The notes beneath the pieces are model-generated. The model saw nothing but the letters and a program-made list of their open reading frames with translations. It did not search any database and was not told where the DNA came from. A stretch of 64,000 bases of DNA from Paralichthys olivaceus (Eukaryota; Chordata; Actinopteri; Pleuronectiformes; Paralichthyidae): assembly GCF_024713975.1 (NCBI RefSeq), contig NC_091111.1, forward strand, positions 18,047,501-18,111,500, given 5' to 3'. Below are positions 32,641 through 47,600 of the stretch, piece by piece. Numbering within the stretch: the first letter of the stretch is position 1; each line of letters begins with the position of its first letter. Position numbers and translations under genes: made by a program.

Positions 32641-35600
32641 TATGCTAGTATGAGCAGGGATACTGCATCACTCTGCTTTATTCATATATTTAGATGTATT
32701 TGCTCATTAATATATGAATATACAGAACATTCTAGTCAACCACAAGGCCTTGTACAGTCATTGACCCCAGAATTTAATTACAGTTCAGTTTTAATGGTCT
32801 AAATTTTATCTCAGGGACCCTTTCACCCTGCTCTGATTTATTTCTGGGGAAAACACCACCATTTGGTGGAAATTGTCATTTTTAAAGACGTCTGACTGTA
32901 ACTCAAAATATTGTGAATCCGGCAACTTCAGCCGTCACTTGACTGTCGCTCAGTTGAGCGCATACCTCCACCTAATTTACTAGATCCAGATTTTCATTTA
33001 GTTCTGCATCAATGAGTGCACACACTCATAAATATTGGTCCTCCAAACACGCCTGATTTTTTTCATCCTGATTCATTTGTTATTATCTGAGAAACCAGTC
33101 CCGCAGTGTCTTGTCTCTTGTCAGCCTTTCACTAACTTTTAGAAAACTGTGGAAGTGCAGGTTATGAAAATGTAGCAGCTTTCCCCCCTGTTTCATTATT
33201 GTCAAAGTTAATGATGCTATTTCAGTTTTTGATATCTGCTCATCCCTCCTGGGATTCCACTTGTGTCTGAAGCTGCTGGGTAATTCTGTCTGTTTGTTCT
33301 CTTTGCTTCGCAGTGCAAATTAAAGTCTCCTGCAGCAACACTGACACTCATTGCTGACATTCTGGCTCGCATCGCAAACACTGACAGAGGATTAGCCCTC
33401 TTCTTACACGAGAAGAACCTCCTGGTGGCGGACAGTGAGAGGTGAGGCGGTGTGATTGATTAAATAAATACACAGTGTCATTTTGTATTTTTGATGGTGA
33501 TGAATAAATTACATTTCCCTGACTTCAACAGGGAGTTTGAGTTTGCTTAACCAATCATTTTGGTTTTGCATGGAAAACAGATCACACCAGAGAATGTCTG
33601 TGTTTATCACACAGAACAATTATCTCTTTGATCAAGTCTAGCTCCAGAAAACACAGAGGTGATCCGGTTCACTGTGGGGCTGCAGGTTAGTTTGGTATTC
33701 TGTTTTAATTGGGTGGCTGTGACAATGACCTCAGCAGGTTCGGTCTGTCCCAAGGTTGTTGCCAAGTTGAAGTATTTTACAAATTCACTGCCTCCTCTAA
33801 TAAAGTTGTGCAAATGAATTCAGTAGGGGTCTCAATCCCTGTTTTGGTATTCAAGGAATTAAGATATTGAGTCCAGCCGTATATAAAGATGGCTAAGGTG
33901 TTTCCATTTCCTTCCAGCAATAACACTGCCATCTTGCACCAATGATGTTATAAATTCAACCGGGCGATGGAGCCACAGTATTGAGGTCTCGCCGTCAGTC
34001 GTCAGTCTCAGCTGTCAATCATAATGTTTCCCCTCATTTTTATAGCATCAGATAACTAATTAAAATCAAACTTATCAGGATCATGAGCACTTCAACATAA
34101 ATACACACATAAGAACTACCTATAATGACAGAGACCATTATATTTTGACTTTTTTGTTTGGTCCAAGTCTCATCCATCAACATGGAGGAGGCAGGGTTGA
34201 AGACCTATACTGCAGCTAGCCACTAGGGGGTGATTGAGATGCTTGGGCTCCACTTTTCTGGGAGCAGTCGTGTTGTAAATAAAACGTATAAATATTATTA
34301 TGGCACAAAAACTCATAAGCGTCTCTCTCTTCTTCCGTTGTCTCTCTCCTCTGCAGAACCATTGCCGCTCTTGTCGTCGTGCAGTTCACCCTGAGGCTGC
34401 TGAATAAGGATTTGTCATCACTAAGTGAATCTGATGCATCCCATACATTATGTGGAGCTTTTATCTTTGTGTGTAGGCAGATATACAACAGCTGTGAGGG
34501 TCTGCAGGTCCTCCGACCTCACGGCCTGCACAAGGCTGTAGCTGCTGCGTGGAAAAAGGTACCTGCATCTCATCTGTGGATATAATGAGAACACTCTCCA
34601 TGAATGGCATTCAACGTTTTTTTTATTATTATTGTGTTAGAAGTTCACATACTTAATAACCATAATAGATTTTATTATCTGAATCGGTGTTTAAAGAATA
34701 GTCCTTAATGGATTATGTGTTAAAAACATTTTATTCATTTAACACATTGTAAAAAACAAAAAAAAAACGTATTGAATTTACTCTAGTTAGTTTCTGTAAA
34801 TGCAGAGAGACGGTAACTAAATTGAATCCTTTTTTTCCTACAACATCTAATGGAGGGTTGTCCATGTCTAATGATCAGTTTCACTGGCTGGAATACTCCT
34901 GTCGTGTTTCATTTGCTTGATGAATCCACTGTTCTCTCTTTATTCTCCACGGTAAAAATCGCATCAACATTTACGGGCAAATTAACCAACCGCTGTAATC
35001 TGTAGTTCAGACGACTTCTTCTGTCAAAACAAAGCGTCGACATTAGAATAACTTCAGAATTACAGAAATGTTATATAGTATAAAACTCCCAGCCACTTCT
35101 GACTCGGTACAATTGGAGGAATCATTTAGAAGACCTGCAGTGGCAATGCTTCGGAAGAGTATGAGGTATTAATATCTCAGTATTAAATTGTCACTTCTTA
35201 CTTCCTTGATTTTCAAACCATGCACATCTACGACTCATTTCCTTCTGACTCTACCTAGTTTGCGTCAAATATTAATAATCAGCTGGCACGTACTTCACTG
35301 CCACACTAGTACATGTCTCAACGGCAAGCACACACACTTTCACTGTGTTACAACAGTGACGGTAGTCCAGTTCCTACGAACAGATTATAAGTATTATAAG
35401 GAAGCGTGTCAGTGTAATTTCATCATCGGGGAAAATAAGTTAACCATTTAAGTGTTTGATAGACTAGACGGACCATGTTTATACTGTTGTTAGATGGGTT
35501 ATAAACTTTCAAATGGTGCAAGTGTTGGCAATGGAAGACAATCCAGTCCGCCAGAATTGATATCAGTGCACTTTGAAAGATGCACCAACATGTCGTATAT

Positions 35601-38600
35601 GATATGTATCTGATATGACATTAAAGCAATTCTACAGACTGCAGGACAAAACATAAAGGCTATTTGTAGACCAACGGTAAAGAAATGTAAAGGTATATTT
35701 ACATTCTTGAGTCAAATGAGCTTCCAGAATTGTCTTTATTCCCTGAGAGAGTCTGGTATGAATCTGTGAGTTAATTTAATGTTAAATATAAAACAAACAA
35801 AGGGATCTGTTTATGAGTCTCTCATTGTTCCAGCAGTAGACTTAATAGTTCTGGTGAAAATCTCCAGATCTGCCTACACACCCATACACATGGATTAAAA
35901 GATAAGAAGTTATACTTTAACTAACACATTTTCCTTCCTTGCTGCCAGACAAGAACCTTGTCTGAAAGGGAACCCTCCCTGAAACCTGGGGTCAACGCTG
36001 GCACATCCACCCAGGACCTGCAGAACATGTGAGGCCACGCACACAAACAAACACACACACAGTTCGAGAACTAGTTCAAAACCTTGGAATCAAAGCAGCG
36101 ATTTGTCATGATGCAGGTGTCCCCGAGTCGACATGAAAAACAAAGCTTTGTTTTCTCAGTCACTTTCTGCTGCAGGGACTGAAGAGCGATGATGTTTTGG
36201 ACTTTGTTTGGATATTTTGCTTTACAACCTTCAACCGTTTTTTCCTTTGTCAAATATGGCTGCAAGCTCATGAACACAACCACGTTCATCTATTACATTG
36301 TTTTTATACAGGATGAAGGAAAACAAAAGATTCTAGTGTCGCTGTGCACAATCGATATAGATCCACATATTCAAGAAATCAATATGTGTAAAGATGCATT
36401 TGTTTTATATCAATAGCACAATGCTAATCAACCTTATATAATTGATCAGTGTCCTTCCTGAACTTCTTTGCCCAGATTAACTGAACTGACCTGAACTGAT
36501 GTTGTGCGCTGATGTATATGTTCATGTCTCCACCCACAGGAAAGAACACTTAAAAATTCAAAAGGCAAAACACCTGATTTGTCTCCCAAACTAGATTTCT
36601 CAGTATTTTCGTTTTGGCCAAGGCTCTGATTTATTTATGATATAAAAAGGTCAGAGGAACTGCAGCGTGAAAGACGTAACTTAAATATCATATTTGATGT
36701 TTTTATTTAATTTATTTTTATTATAATTATAGTTTCTTGACACAAATGAGCTTGTCAGACCACAAAACAAGATTCCTTTCATTTCACATGCATCTGTATC
36801 ATCATTGATGAATTGCTTTAATCCAAGTCTGAACTAAACACAAAAGAAAAAAAATTGTCTCTGCAACAAAGCGCTGCTGCTGAAGTCATAGTCAGCGTTT
36901 CCCAGCTTAGAAGCACATTTACCACTTGTACATTTTCCATCCGTTATCCCGGCTGCTCACTTGTGTAATGAATTGACTTCCTTGACTTGAACACTGTGTG
37001 AATACATTGCACTACAGCTCCCTCTGTCTTTCTCTGTGACTGTGGAACAGACTCATGTGGGAGGAAACGTTGTTGGACAGCCTGCTGAATTTCGCTGCGA
37101 CTCCCAAAGGTCTGCTGCTGCTCCAGCAGACAGGGGCCATCGATGAATGTGTCTCCTACATGTTTTCTCGCTTTACTAAAAAACTACAGGTAACAGCAAA
37201 TACTCAACTTTACAATGCCACCACTTTAGAACTGTGGTGCTTTTCTTCTTCGCCTCTTCCATCATGAAAGTTTCCTCCTTCAACCTTTTATTAATAGGCC
37301 AAACATCTGCTGGGCTAAGTGCTATTTCACAGAGACACAGTCCGTCCTGGAAACTTTCCAAACCTCAGTGACTACATGTGGCCGGTCCCTCAGCGGCCCT
37401 GCTGGAGCAGTCTGGGGGTTAAGTGATTTTCTGTGGGGCACCACAAGCGTGGTAATGAGGGAGCAGCACTTCACATATTCTCATCCATCTAATTTCCAGT
37501 CCCCAATTTAAACTGTCGAGTGCGCAGCAGCTTAAAAGCACTGGTAGCTGCCTTACCGCCTGCACTTCTTTAAAGCATCAGACTTTAGTGTAGAAATGCT
37601 GATGAAGCACGGCTGCTCATATAGTTTCATGGTCCCATTTCATCACCTTTATGGCCCTGAAAAACTACATTTTGGCAGTGGCTCGATTTTAATCCTCCTT
37701 GATGTGCCCAATTATATATTATGTTGTTCAAGTGATTCACATTGACTTGAGTAACTGCTGGTCAACGCCACAACCACGGCACAATTTGGAAAGAAATCAG
37801 TAATTTCACACAGATTTCTTGGCTTTTTAATTTCATAATAGCTCCTTTATCAGGATAATATATTTTAAAAATCTTAATTCGCTCTGTTAGCCTATGTCAT
37901 CGGTATCTCTGCTAATTTGTTGGCCCTGCTCTTCCTCAAAGTCACAGTCACATATCCTGAAGCTCAAAGGCTGTTACGTCCTGCTACTTCCACACTGGCT
38001 TTGATTTCTTCATCTCTGGACCGTACATATCCCTTACAGACATATTATTCTCCATAATTCATATTTTAAACCCACATACACCCAGTTTCAAACCAAAGCT
38101 AGTCCCCTGCAGGCCTAATTCACTGCCATTGTTTGTGCATGTTTGTAATTGCCTCTCTCGTTTCACTTGGAATGTAATTATATTTTGTTTATTTTTAGGT
38201 GTGATGTTGTGTTGTAGCTAACGAAGTGAAGGATAATCTGTTTTTATGTGTTTTTCTGCAGGTGAGCCGCTGTGAGAAGTTTGGATACGGGGTGATGGTG
38301 ACACAGGTGGCAGCAACTGCTCCTGGCGTGGCGGCTTTGCATTGTTCAGGTACTTAATCAAGTGAACAAGTTCACTTGTCATCTGACTGTGATGCTTAAA
38401 GCTTGTACCTAAAGACGTTGTCTAGTCAACATAAAGCAGACATCAAGCAGCCCAGAGAGAAAACATCTTTGTGAAATTGTATGTCAGGGCAAATGGATGA
38501 AAAATGAAAGAGAGAAGATATTATAATATATATATTAGTGCCCATATTATGCTTTTTTTTTTTTCCTTTCCCATTTTCCCTTAGTGTCATGGCTTTTTTT

Positions 38601-41600
38601 GAACATGTAAGTGCACAAAGTCCTTCTCTCCGTTAGAAATTGCCTGAAATGCCTTGTTTGCATTCCTGGCTTTTTCTCCTTAAAGCTTCTTTGTCACTGA
38701 GTAACATGTAACGTGCACATCTACCGGCTTTAGTTAGACTTTAATAGAGTTGTTTACAGCTGATCAAGATGCCTTTGGCTAAGAGGTCTAATATTCCTGT
38801 CACATGCTTTGAGCGGTTGAATAATCACATAGAGTGTTCAACCTGACTAACAGGTGCATACTGGGCTTTTTAGGGGTCGGGGTCAAGTGCTAAAATATCT
38901 CTTGTAAAATCGTATGATTCCAAGCTTACGTATTAAAAATGTCATTCTAGACTTTCTTCTTACAAATGTTGTGTCTCAGGCTTTGTGCGGGCGCTGGTGG
39001 TCGAGCTGTGGTCAACACTGGAATGCGGAAGTGAAGATGTGAGGGTGGTGCGTCCCAAACCGACACCCATGGACCCCATCGACAGGAGCTGCCTTAAGGT
39101 ACCCTGTGTGTGAGAGAGTGAACTGTAGTCGGAGTTTATTCTTTTCATTGATACAAATCTACTGTGACTGTGAACCTGATTCCTTCTTGCATGAGGCTGC
39201 ATTTTTCGACATGGTACAAGTTTGGGCAGAATTTCCAGGCTCAGTCTTGGACGGGCTCGAAATTAAATTCAAAGCATAAGAACATTGTGTGTGTGTGTGT
39301 GTGTGTGTGTTTGTGTGTGTGTGGTGCTGGCGTCTTGACAGGACCAGGTCGTCTCTCCCTCTCAATGAAACTAGCCAAGTGAATACAGATAACCAGTCAA
39401 GTGTCAACAGTGCCCTGCCACTGGTGGCTTCAGAGCCTGCCTTATCAGCGGGTCAGCTGCCAGGTTACACACGGACAGTCCGACCTCCCTGTCCGTCCCT
39501 GTCAGCACATGGCAGCACAGACCTGAGCCTGTGCTGAAAACAGATAAAATGTCATCAAACATGTGTGGGATGAAACAAACTTAATATGTAGCACAGGTTT
39601 TATACTCGTTTTTTGGGCGAATAAGGTTTTGTTGAATTTTATGCGATGGACACATGGAAGACAATAAAACATGTAGAGGGCTGTAGTGCACCAGGTCAGA
39701 GCATTTCTAAATATTTTTTACATTACCTGTCTGTGTCTTTTTGTCTCCCCAGTCCTTCCTGTCCTTGGTCAACCTGCTCTCTTCTTCCCGGTCTGTATGG
39801 GAGCTGCTGGCTCAACAGCCTTTAGCCAACAAGGATGAATACACCCTGAGAGAAATGCCCACCTCCATTCCTGTGAGTGGTTTTCACACTGTGCCGTTCA
39901 GATTTCATGCAATGCCTCTTTCATCCATTTGAGGGCATGTTTGGCTTTTTTATTTCGCTTCCAACCACCACCCATGTATTTGTTACATCATGCAAAGGGT
40001 CTCCTCCTAAACCTCCGATACACCGAGGCTGATGCACATTTTTCACCTTCCACATTGTAAATATCTACACTGTTTTCGTTTCGCACCATAACTGCGACAT
40101 TGTGTTTCACAGCCTCTCGTTGTACTCCGCAGGATTTGATTGACAGGCTGATTGCTGTGAATTCAGAAGCAAAGATTCATTCGTTGTTCCACTATGAGCA
40201 GTCTCACACATTTGGCCTGAGGTGAGAATTTTTTTCTTCTCATATTACTTAATGTTGGCGTGGAAGCACATCGGCATCGGATAAGCGCGCGCACACGCAT
40301 ACACACTTCAGCCGCTGGCAACAACAGACTGACATGGTTCTTTATACTTTGATTACCCAGCACTGAAAGGCTGATGAAAGGATTTCTGTGGATAAGAGAG
40401 GAATAAGCGCGGCTGCGTGGGTGTGAATGCATGTGAATATATATGTGCGTGTATTTCTATATTTATGAAGAACAGACATCCCAACAAGTGAGGAGGGTGA
40501 TGAAGGAGTTCCTCTAAAACGAGGAGCTATTCTAGTACTCTAGTATTTAATTAGAGGGTGGGGTTAAACTAAATACTTTAATCTAAAAATGGCCTTTTAG
40601 AGATTTCAATAATATCTGTTGTCATGCATCTTGAAGCTGAAAGTTCAATCAACATTTTGAATAATTTAGGTTCACAAGTCGACAAACATATGTGACATAG
40701 GTCTAGTAGACATCTGAATGAGAAACTGTAGCTTCACGGTGATGTGCTCCCCTCTAAGAACAGCTAAACATGTTTAGCAGAGAGATGAGAATGCGACAGA
40801 CAGGAGAAACGTTCCTTCGTGTCTTCGCTGTGTGCGTGTAGAGCTCTGGTGGTTGCTGTGCATCCCCTTGCCTTCTTGAAAGGCTTTCAGAATCACAATA
40901 GCTTTGACTTGTTTGGAGCCACGCCGACTCACTCCGTCTGTGCCTGTCAGTCAGCCCACTCCCATTAACATCCACAAACCAAGTGAGAGGAACAAGAGTC
41001 TCTGCTCATTTACTGATGGATTTACTGACTGATTTTAAATGTTCTGCTTGGGAAATAGTTCATCTAAAATGAAAAGCATAAAGAACATAAAAAGTTGAAA
41101 CCACTACACTGCAGGGTTTTACATGGTAATATTTTCTGGATTACATACCACTTTGCCGCAATGTCTCGGCTATACAACACACCTCACCAGTTATTTAAAC
41201 CATATCCTTTTTACTCTGCTCACCCACAATGCAATGCTGCCTGTTTTGATTCAATTTTCTTATTATCTTGTGCCTGAAGGTACATGACAGCATGGTATAG
41301 GGATGGAGCTGTATTGATTCCAAAGGGGAAAATTGCTTCATTAAAGCAGCTGCTACACACAAGGACATGGTGGTTAATTAACAATGTGTTGGTTAAGACT
41401 CGACTTCAAATACAAAGCTCTGGAAAGTAAGTTAATAACGTCCGTTTTTATTAAACTCAGAATACAGTGGCTCACTTTTTTTTTTTTCTAAATAGATAAC
41501 TATACTATATAATGTGTTCCACTACTCCCCAACACTATACGTTCGATTAAAGTATATGAAGTATATCTGTCAGAGGATGTTTTGTTCAACCCATACACTT

Positions 41601-44600
41601 CCATCACAGGAAGTAGAGCAGGCCAGGGTTATTCATGCACAGGATGTTTGTCCCGACACACAAATGTAGGTTACACATATTGTTGTGAAGTAGCTGGTTC
41701 CACTGTATGTGGCTTTGCACATATCTGCAGCAGGCTTGTTTTTCTTCTCTGTATATTTGTATTTAATTACGACCAGCGCCAAGGACATTGTGTTTTCATC
41801 TTGTTTTTTTTTTTCCCTCCACAGAGGAGGTTACGCTTTCACCGGTATCTTTGTGTTTGTCGGCAGGATTAGGCAAAAAGTAGTAGTTCATGGTGAATTT
41901 TAAGATCTCTGGATCATTGTCCTATAATTATCTTCTCTCTCTTGACTTTCCAAACCATCCATTCAGCGAGACACAAGAAACTAACCACACAGAACAACCA
42001 AACCACAGTCAGATCCAGGAAGCTCTTCTTCCGTTGTATCCCCTTAATTCTCCACTTGCACATTTGTATTAAACGAAATTAAATTGTATTAAATTTGACT
42101 CTCTAAAACCTGAATATACCGATCATGTCTCTGCGTTAACTTTTGCACGAGAGACAGAAACCTCACCTGAGGTTAGACGACCAAACCTACTGTCACCTTG
42201 TTAGTTTTTTTGTGACCACAGTCGACAGGGGAGTAAGGGAAGTCAGCCTCAGTACAATCAGGTGTTGATCCATCACATACTGAATAATAGATTATCGCTC
42301 CAGGTCGCTCTCCTGCTGGAATGTGTTATTTGTTTTCTCTTGAATGTCTGTTTCCTCATGGAAAGAGCAAAACGTGATAAAGTGAATATGTTGTTTCCAC
42401 GTGTGTTGTTGTCAGATTTCCGTGTTGGTGTAGGACTCAAGGACAATTGATGTGCTCATTGGTGTAAACAATGGAGTCTTTGTTTTGTGTAGCTGCATGT
42501 TTGTCCTTTTCCAACCAGGTGCTTGAATGTTGTGACATGGTGTGTGCTTATTAAAATGATGATAGTGGAGTTGTTCTGTATTTTTCATATTGTCAGTACA
42601 CTTTCCTACTCAGTGGCACACAGCTCCAGGCCCAGTGGGTCCAAATGAAGGTATAAATTTTGAAAACAGATCGTGAATACATAGTGCCAAAGTTATTCCC
42701 TAAAACAGCTGGGCACCGTGGTACTCAGCAAATTACTCGAGCAGGAGAATATGCTTTTGATGGGCACGCTGGCAGCTGCAGATTTATGTAAATTTGATGC
42801 ACACTAAGCATTTATGGCGGCATGACGGTGTGTCTGGAAAGGGATCAAAATAAAGTGCCCGTGTTTGTTTTTTTGGACAACAACAGAGCTCTGTGGCTCT
42901 CGTTAGAATACATTCATGGCTGGTTTTGGGGGATTTGTTGACAGATAAAACTGTTGTAATATAAATCCAGTATTGCTCAGCCTGTCTTTTGAAAAAGTGA
43001 AACCTCAGGAGTTGGTTTGAACTCTGCAATTTTCATGACCAATTGCCCAAATGTCTCTCATGCATGAAGCTCACGACGCTCTCACACATCACTCTTGCGC
43101 AGTGTCACAACAGCTTTGACCTTTTCTATCGTATTCAAACCAAATCGAATCATGAGCGCCACTGAGCGTTCCTCAAGTAGAGCAGCCCCCGTAGAAAAAG
43201 AGAAGCCACCTCTCTCCTCCACGTCTCCTGCTCTTCACAACCTAATGAGCTAAAATCCCTCAGCCCTCTTCCTTGTTGCGAAAAGCTGCTTTGTTGTCAT
43301 GGCAACCACCACTCTTCCCAGTGTCGTCCCCCCCCCCCCCCCCCCGTCTGAATTGTTTGGTTGCCTCTCATCTACTCTCCGTGCGACTGACGCCTCTGAA
43401 CACGTCGAGCGTGTGTGCCGCTGCAGAACTTCCTGCATTTCATCCTGTTTGTGATTGAATGTTTTTACAAACTCGATCACACAACCTTTAAAAAAAAAAG
43501 ACAGCATTGAAAGGAAATACCATTAAATGCTGTTCATCTAACTCCAGCGATGCGATTTGCACCGTGGGTGGAGCAGAGAACATTTATAGGTCTTCACTGC
43601 AGTGTAGAATTCAGATGTTTGTATTGTAGGAAGGCGCTGAGGTTCTTTGACTTGTTGGTTTGGCCCATATCCTGGTTTATGACCTACACTGCAGCCAGCC
43701 ACCAGGGGGCTATCACGCTACCATGGACCATTCTTATATCCAGCCTGTGGTTGCACTGGGGGGAGGTGCTGATATTGAAAACAGACTTTTGGGGATTTAA
43801 TAGTTTTTGACATTTCCACTAACTTCATGGAAGTTTCATGAGTGATGTGAAAGTCATGGAAAATGACTCACTACACTCTAATGGTTTTATGATTGGTTAT
43901 TAAGTTTTTTCATATCCACAACATTCAAATGATCACCAGCATATATGTGATGCTTTAGATGATTTGATTTAAACGTCTTCTGACTGCTCGCTATAAGTCA
44001 AGCAAATTGCTGACCATCTGCATCTCACATCATGCATGACCAATCAATCATGAGTATGATCATCTGTCATCCTGGCAAGCGGATAACATTAGTCCTCTGA
44101 TGCATGCGGGCTCATAATCAAGGGAGTAATCATCTGTCGTGAGTGGATGTTTCAATGCAAGGCCAACGTTCAATAAAGTGAACCATATTCCTTCTCAGCA
44201 GGAATGGAAAGCTAGGATTAAGTTCTTACATTAGATCAATTGTAGTGTTTCAATTATCTCAAACGTCCATTGTGCGTCTTCTCTTTGAATTCAGTTTGAA
44301 TATAATACAGTTTGAATATATATACATATACAATTTCTTCTTTTCCAATCAGTTGTTTCTGCCAGAAGTATCGCTGTCCTACTACACAATCATTTGTTTA
44401 TGTCAGCTTGTCGTTCCCTGGGAAATTGTAAAACCATTTTTCACTATTTTCTCATGGTTCACAGACCAAGAGATTAATCAGAAGGATAATCAGCCGTAAC
44501 TGGTAATAGAGATAATCATTAGGAACGAAAAGCTCCTGCAGGGCTGCAAGGTTGGAAGACGGTCTGGTACTGTAACCTCTTTGTATCCAGCAGTGAGAGG

Positions 44601-47600
44601 TCAGGAGGCCGGACTGATTCTCAGCCTCTTACTGCTGCCTCCGTCAGAATGAGTGATTGGAGCTTCAGTAAAACAGTATTTCATGTAACTCCACGGCACA
44701 TCAGGAAATTAACATTTTTGTGATGTCGGGATCCAGGCAGTAAATTTAAACTGCTTTTTAAACGTTTAGAATAACGATAATGATATTTTTGTTCATTTCC
44801 CTCGTCATTTGTCGTTTTTTGTAAAATGGTCCCTTAATAGCAGCGATAACGAAGAAGAAAATCAACTTGCACAGATGTAAAACTGTCTAAAAAGAAATGC
44901 ACCACTTAGGTTCAGTTAATTCTTAAACTCAACGGATTCATAACTCGTTTAAAATGAATGACAACTGCATAGAACACCAGAAGAAGGTTGTTATTGATTG
45001 AGCCTCAACAGAAGTAATCCAATATTCCTACAACCACGTTTCATTGCCAAGATCATTTCTGATAGTCACATAATGTTCCCGAATATCGTATCTATCAGTC
45101 TTTGTATGTCCTTAATGCTTTTTATGTTTTTAATGAGAAAAAGCACATTTCCTAAAAAATGTTTCACCCTTGCAAAGATTTCCCCAAAGGCACAAGTGAA
45201 GCATTCTGCTTAGCTTGATCAAAAGTGGTTAGAGGGGTTTGAATGAGAGGGGCATTCGTCCACCTGGCACCACCTGACATAATGAGAAGACCGATGATAG
45301 AAATCTGATTTACAAGACCAATTTTGACATAATTAATTGCGGGGGTAGTCTGGGGAGACGGGAGACAATAAACATTAACTAGATTGTTGTGATTAATTCC
45401 GCACAGAGGTGACACTTATGAGATCATTTCAGAAAGCAGTTAAACAAAGTCTAAATTAAGATAAGCAGTAATATATTTACATGTATATCAGTTAAAATAC
45501 CTTTTATAGCTGTAACACTCAAGTTAAAATCATTGATGCAGGTTTAACAGATGTTATGGAGCGTCTCCTCTCTACAGGTCCATGTAAAACAGGCGGCTTT
45601 CTCAGGCTCTTGGTTTTCTTTGCCACTTAAATGTCTCAAAATGCCACTGGAGCTGAACAGCCTGCTCAAGCCTGGTGTCATTACCAGCAACAGAAAATCA
45701 GCCATGAAGCCTTTCCCTCAGGGCTCCCACTTAACAAAGCTTACAATTGGCTACAGCAAGCTGGCGCAGAAAAAATTGTGTTGACTGATACAGGACTTGC
45801 AGAGAGATACGACGCCAGAGGAAATAGACGGACCAAAGTCCAGTTGGGGTCTGTCTGCTTGGTTTTTACAGTTTTAGCCACATTACAGGCTTTAACTGCT
45901 CTGTAGTATCTCATGATGGCAGTCCCCTCTGTGTTTTAATGTCTGTTGTTTTGTTTGACTGTGCTGCCGTAGACTGCTCAGTGTGCTCTGCTGTAATCTG
46001 GACTCGTTTCTGCTGCTGGAGAGCCAATACAACATCTGCTCCATGCTGCTGCACAGTCAGAGGGACAACGTCACTGAGCCAGACGCCAGCGACGGGTATG
46101 AACTCATAAATACTTTACTGCTTTTGAGTTATTTGTTTTAACTGTTGAGAGATTAGCGTGATTGCCCTTTTAACACAAAGATTCATGAATAGTATGACGC
46201 TCTTTTTCACAGTCCTTAACATCCGAGCCATGTGGGAAAATAATGTCATTTAACTGAAGCACTGTGGTGGATCCATCTAAAGTAGGAACATGATAAGAGG
46301 AAACAATTTCTTTGATTAAATTTGTCCAGGAGAATAAAACACAGAATAAAATCATGTACTATAATTTTACAGCAGCCTTTCTGCATTTGCAATTTTCTCT
46401 CATCTTAAACCACAGATGGCCATTGTTTCATTCAGATTTGTAAATGAGTCAGTGAGATTCAATGTGTTAATGATGACTTTTACGGGTCAGGTGTAACGGC
46501 GCTGCTCTTAAAACACAGACATGAGGGATATCATTCTTCGAATTTGAATCTGTTGTAAAGAAAGAAAATAATTGTCTTTTCCAAAACTATTCCTGAACTT
46601 TGACACTACCCCCATGTCTTGTCTCGACTTTTCAACCACTGCATCATTTTCTAAGAAGTTAACTTTATTCCAGCCAGAGCAGGTTGAGCTACAGGAAGTG
46701 ATATCAGACATTCAGACATTTCAGCAGCTGCCCTACCTGCCATGTTAAACTCCAACACAGTCGTTCACTCTGGTTCGCATTCAGAAAAGGTTATTTTTGC
46801 TCCTCCGTGCGTCACTCTGAAATGACGGAACATTTAATCATTGCTCAGGATGAGAAATTGTTTGTTTGTTTGCCTTGTCAAAGTAAAATGAAATATGGGA
46901 AGAAGAAAGTGAAAAGGCCGTTTCAGACAGTGGGCGTTCAAGAGCCCCACTCTCTTTTGTAATGTGTGGCGGAGCCGTGGCTGTTGGTTATGAATGGAAA
47001 TGGCCCTGAAATGTCAACTGACATCACATGTCTGAGTGCTGGCTCCATTTTTGGAGAATGATGACTTGTTAATTTATCGTTCCATCTCCCTCTCCTCTTC
47101 CCTCTTCCTTTCATGCCGCCATTATCATCATGGACATCATCTCCTCTTCCTCCTCCTCTTTTCTCTCCTCTTCCTCCCTCATCTTAACTTTTACTTTGAA
47201 ATATTACTGTTGATTTGCTCCCCACGTTTTCTTACATTCTTTGCTCTTACATGTCTCTATTTGATCTGCTCCGACCTTTTCAACTCTAATGAAATCCACA
47301 TTCACCAAGACTACATTGTAAGGGCAATATGCACATTTTATTCTACCTCCTCCTTTTGAGCTATGAGTGATTTTTTTTATTTCTTCCTAAAAAATGTATG
47401 CAAATTACGCTTTGTGGCTAGCAGGCTCGACTTGGAAAGAGCACTGTGCAAGAATATAGTCCCATTTTATTACCAATTTCAAGCCCAAATTGCCTCCGCT
47501 ATCAGAACTATCCACCAAGGCTGAAACTCTTCATCCCCAACAGTGCCTTTATAATTGGAATACTCTGATCCTATCTGAAAATTAACATGGAAACCTTCTC

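Larger units (their letters stand above)
40222..45972 (+). other. tbc1d32 intron 23 (5.75 kb)
   Basis: The second longest intron. It contains the repeat fragment at 43668-43760 and a run of 18 C at 43328-43345. Several open frames of 60-96 codons (for example 41582-41872 and 45631-45906) have no domain, no splice logic and low-complexity stretches, so I do not call them genes. Confidence 0.5.

Noticed and set aside
45551-45906. Two overlapping open frames of 77 and 91 codons in tbc1d32 intron 23
   Set aside because: No homology recognised, no promoter or splice context, and frames of this size are expected by chance.
47036-47359. 107-codon frame in intron 24
   Set aside because: It arises from a CT-rich low-complexity stretch (Ser/Leu/Phe runs).
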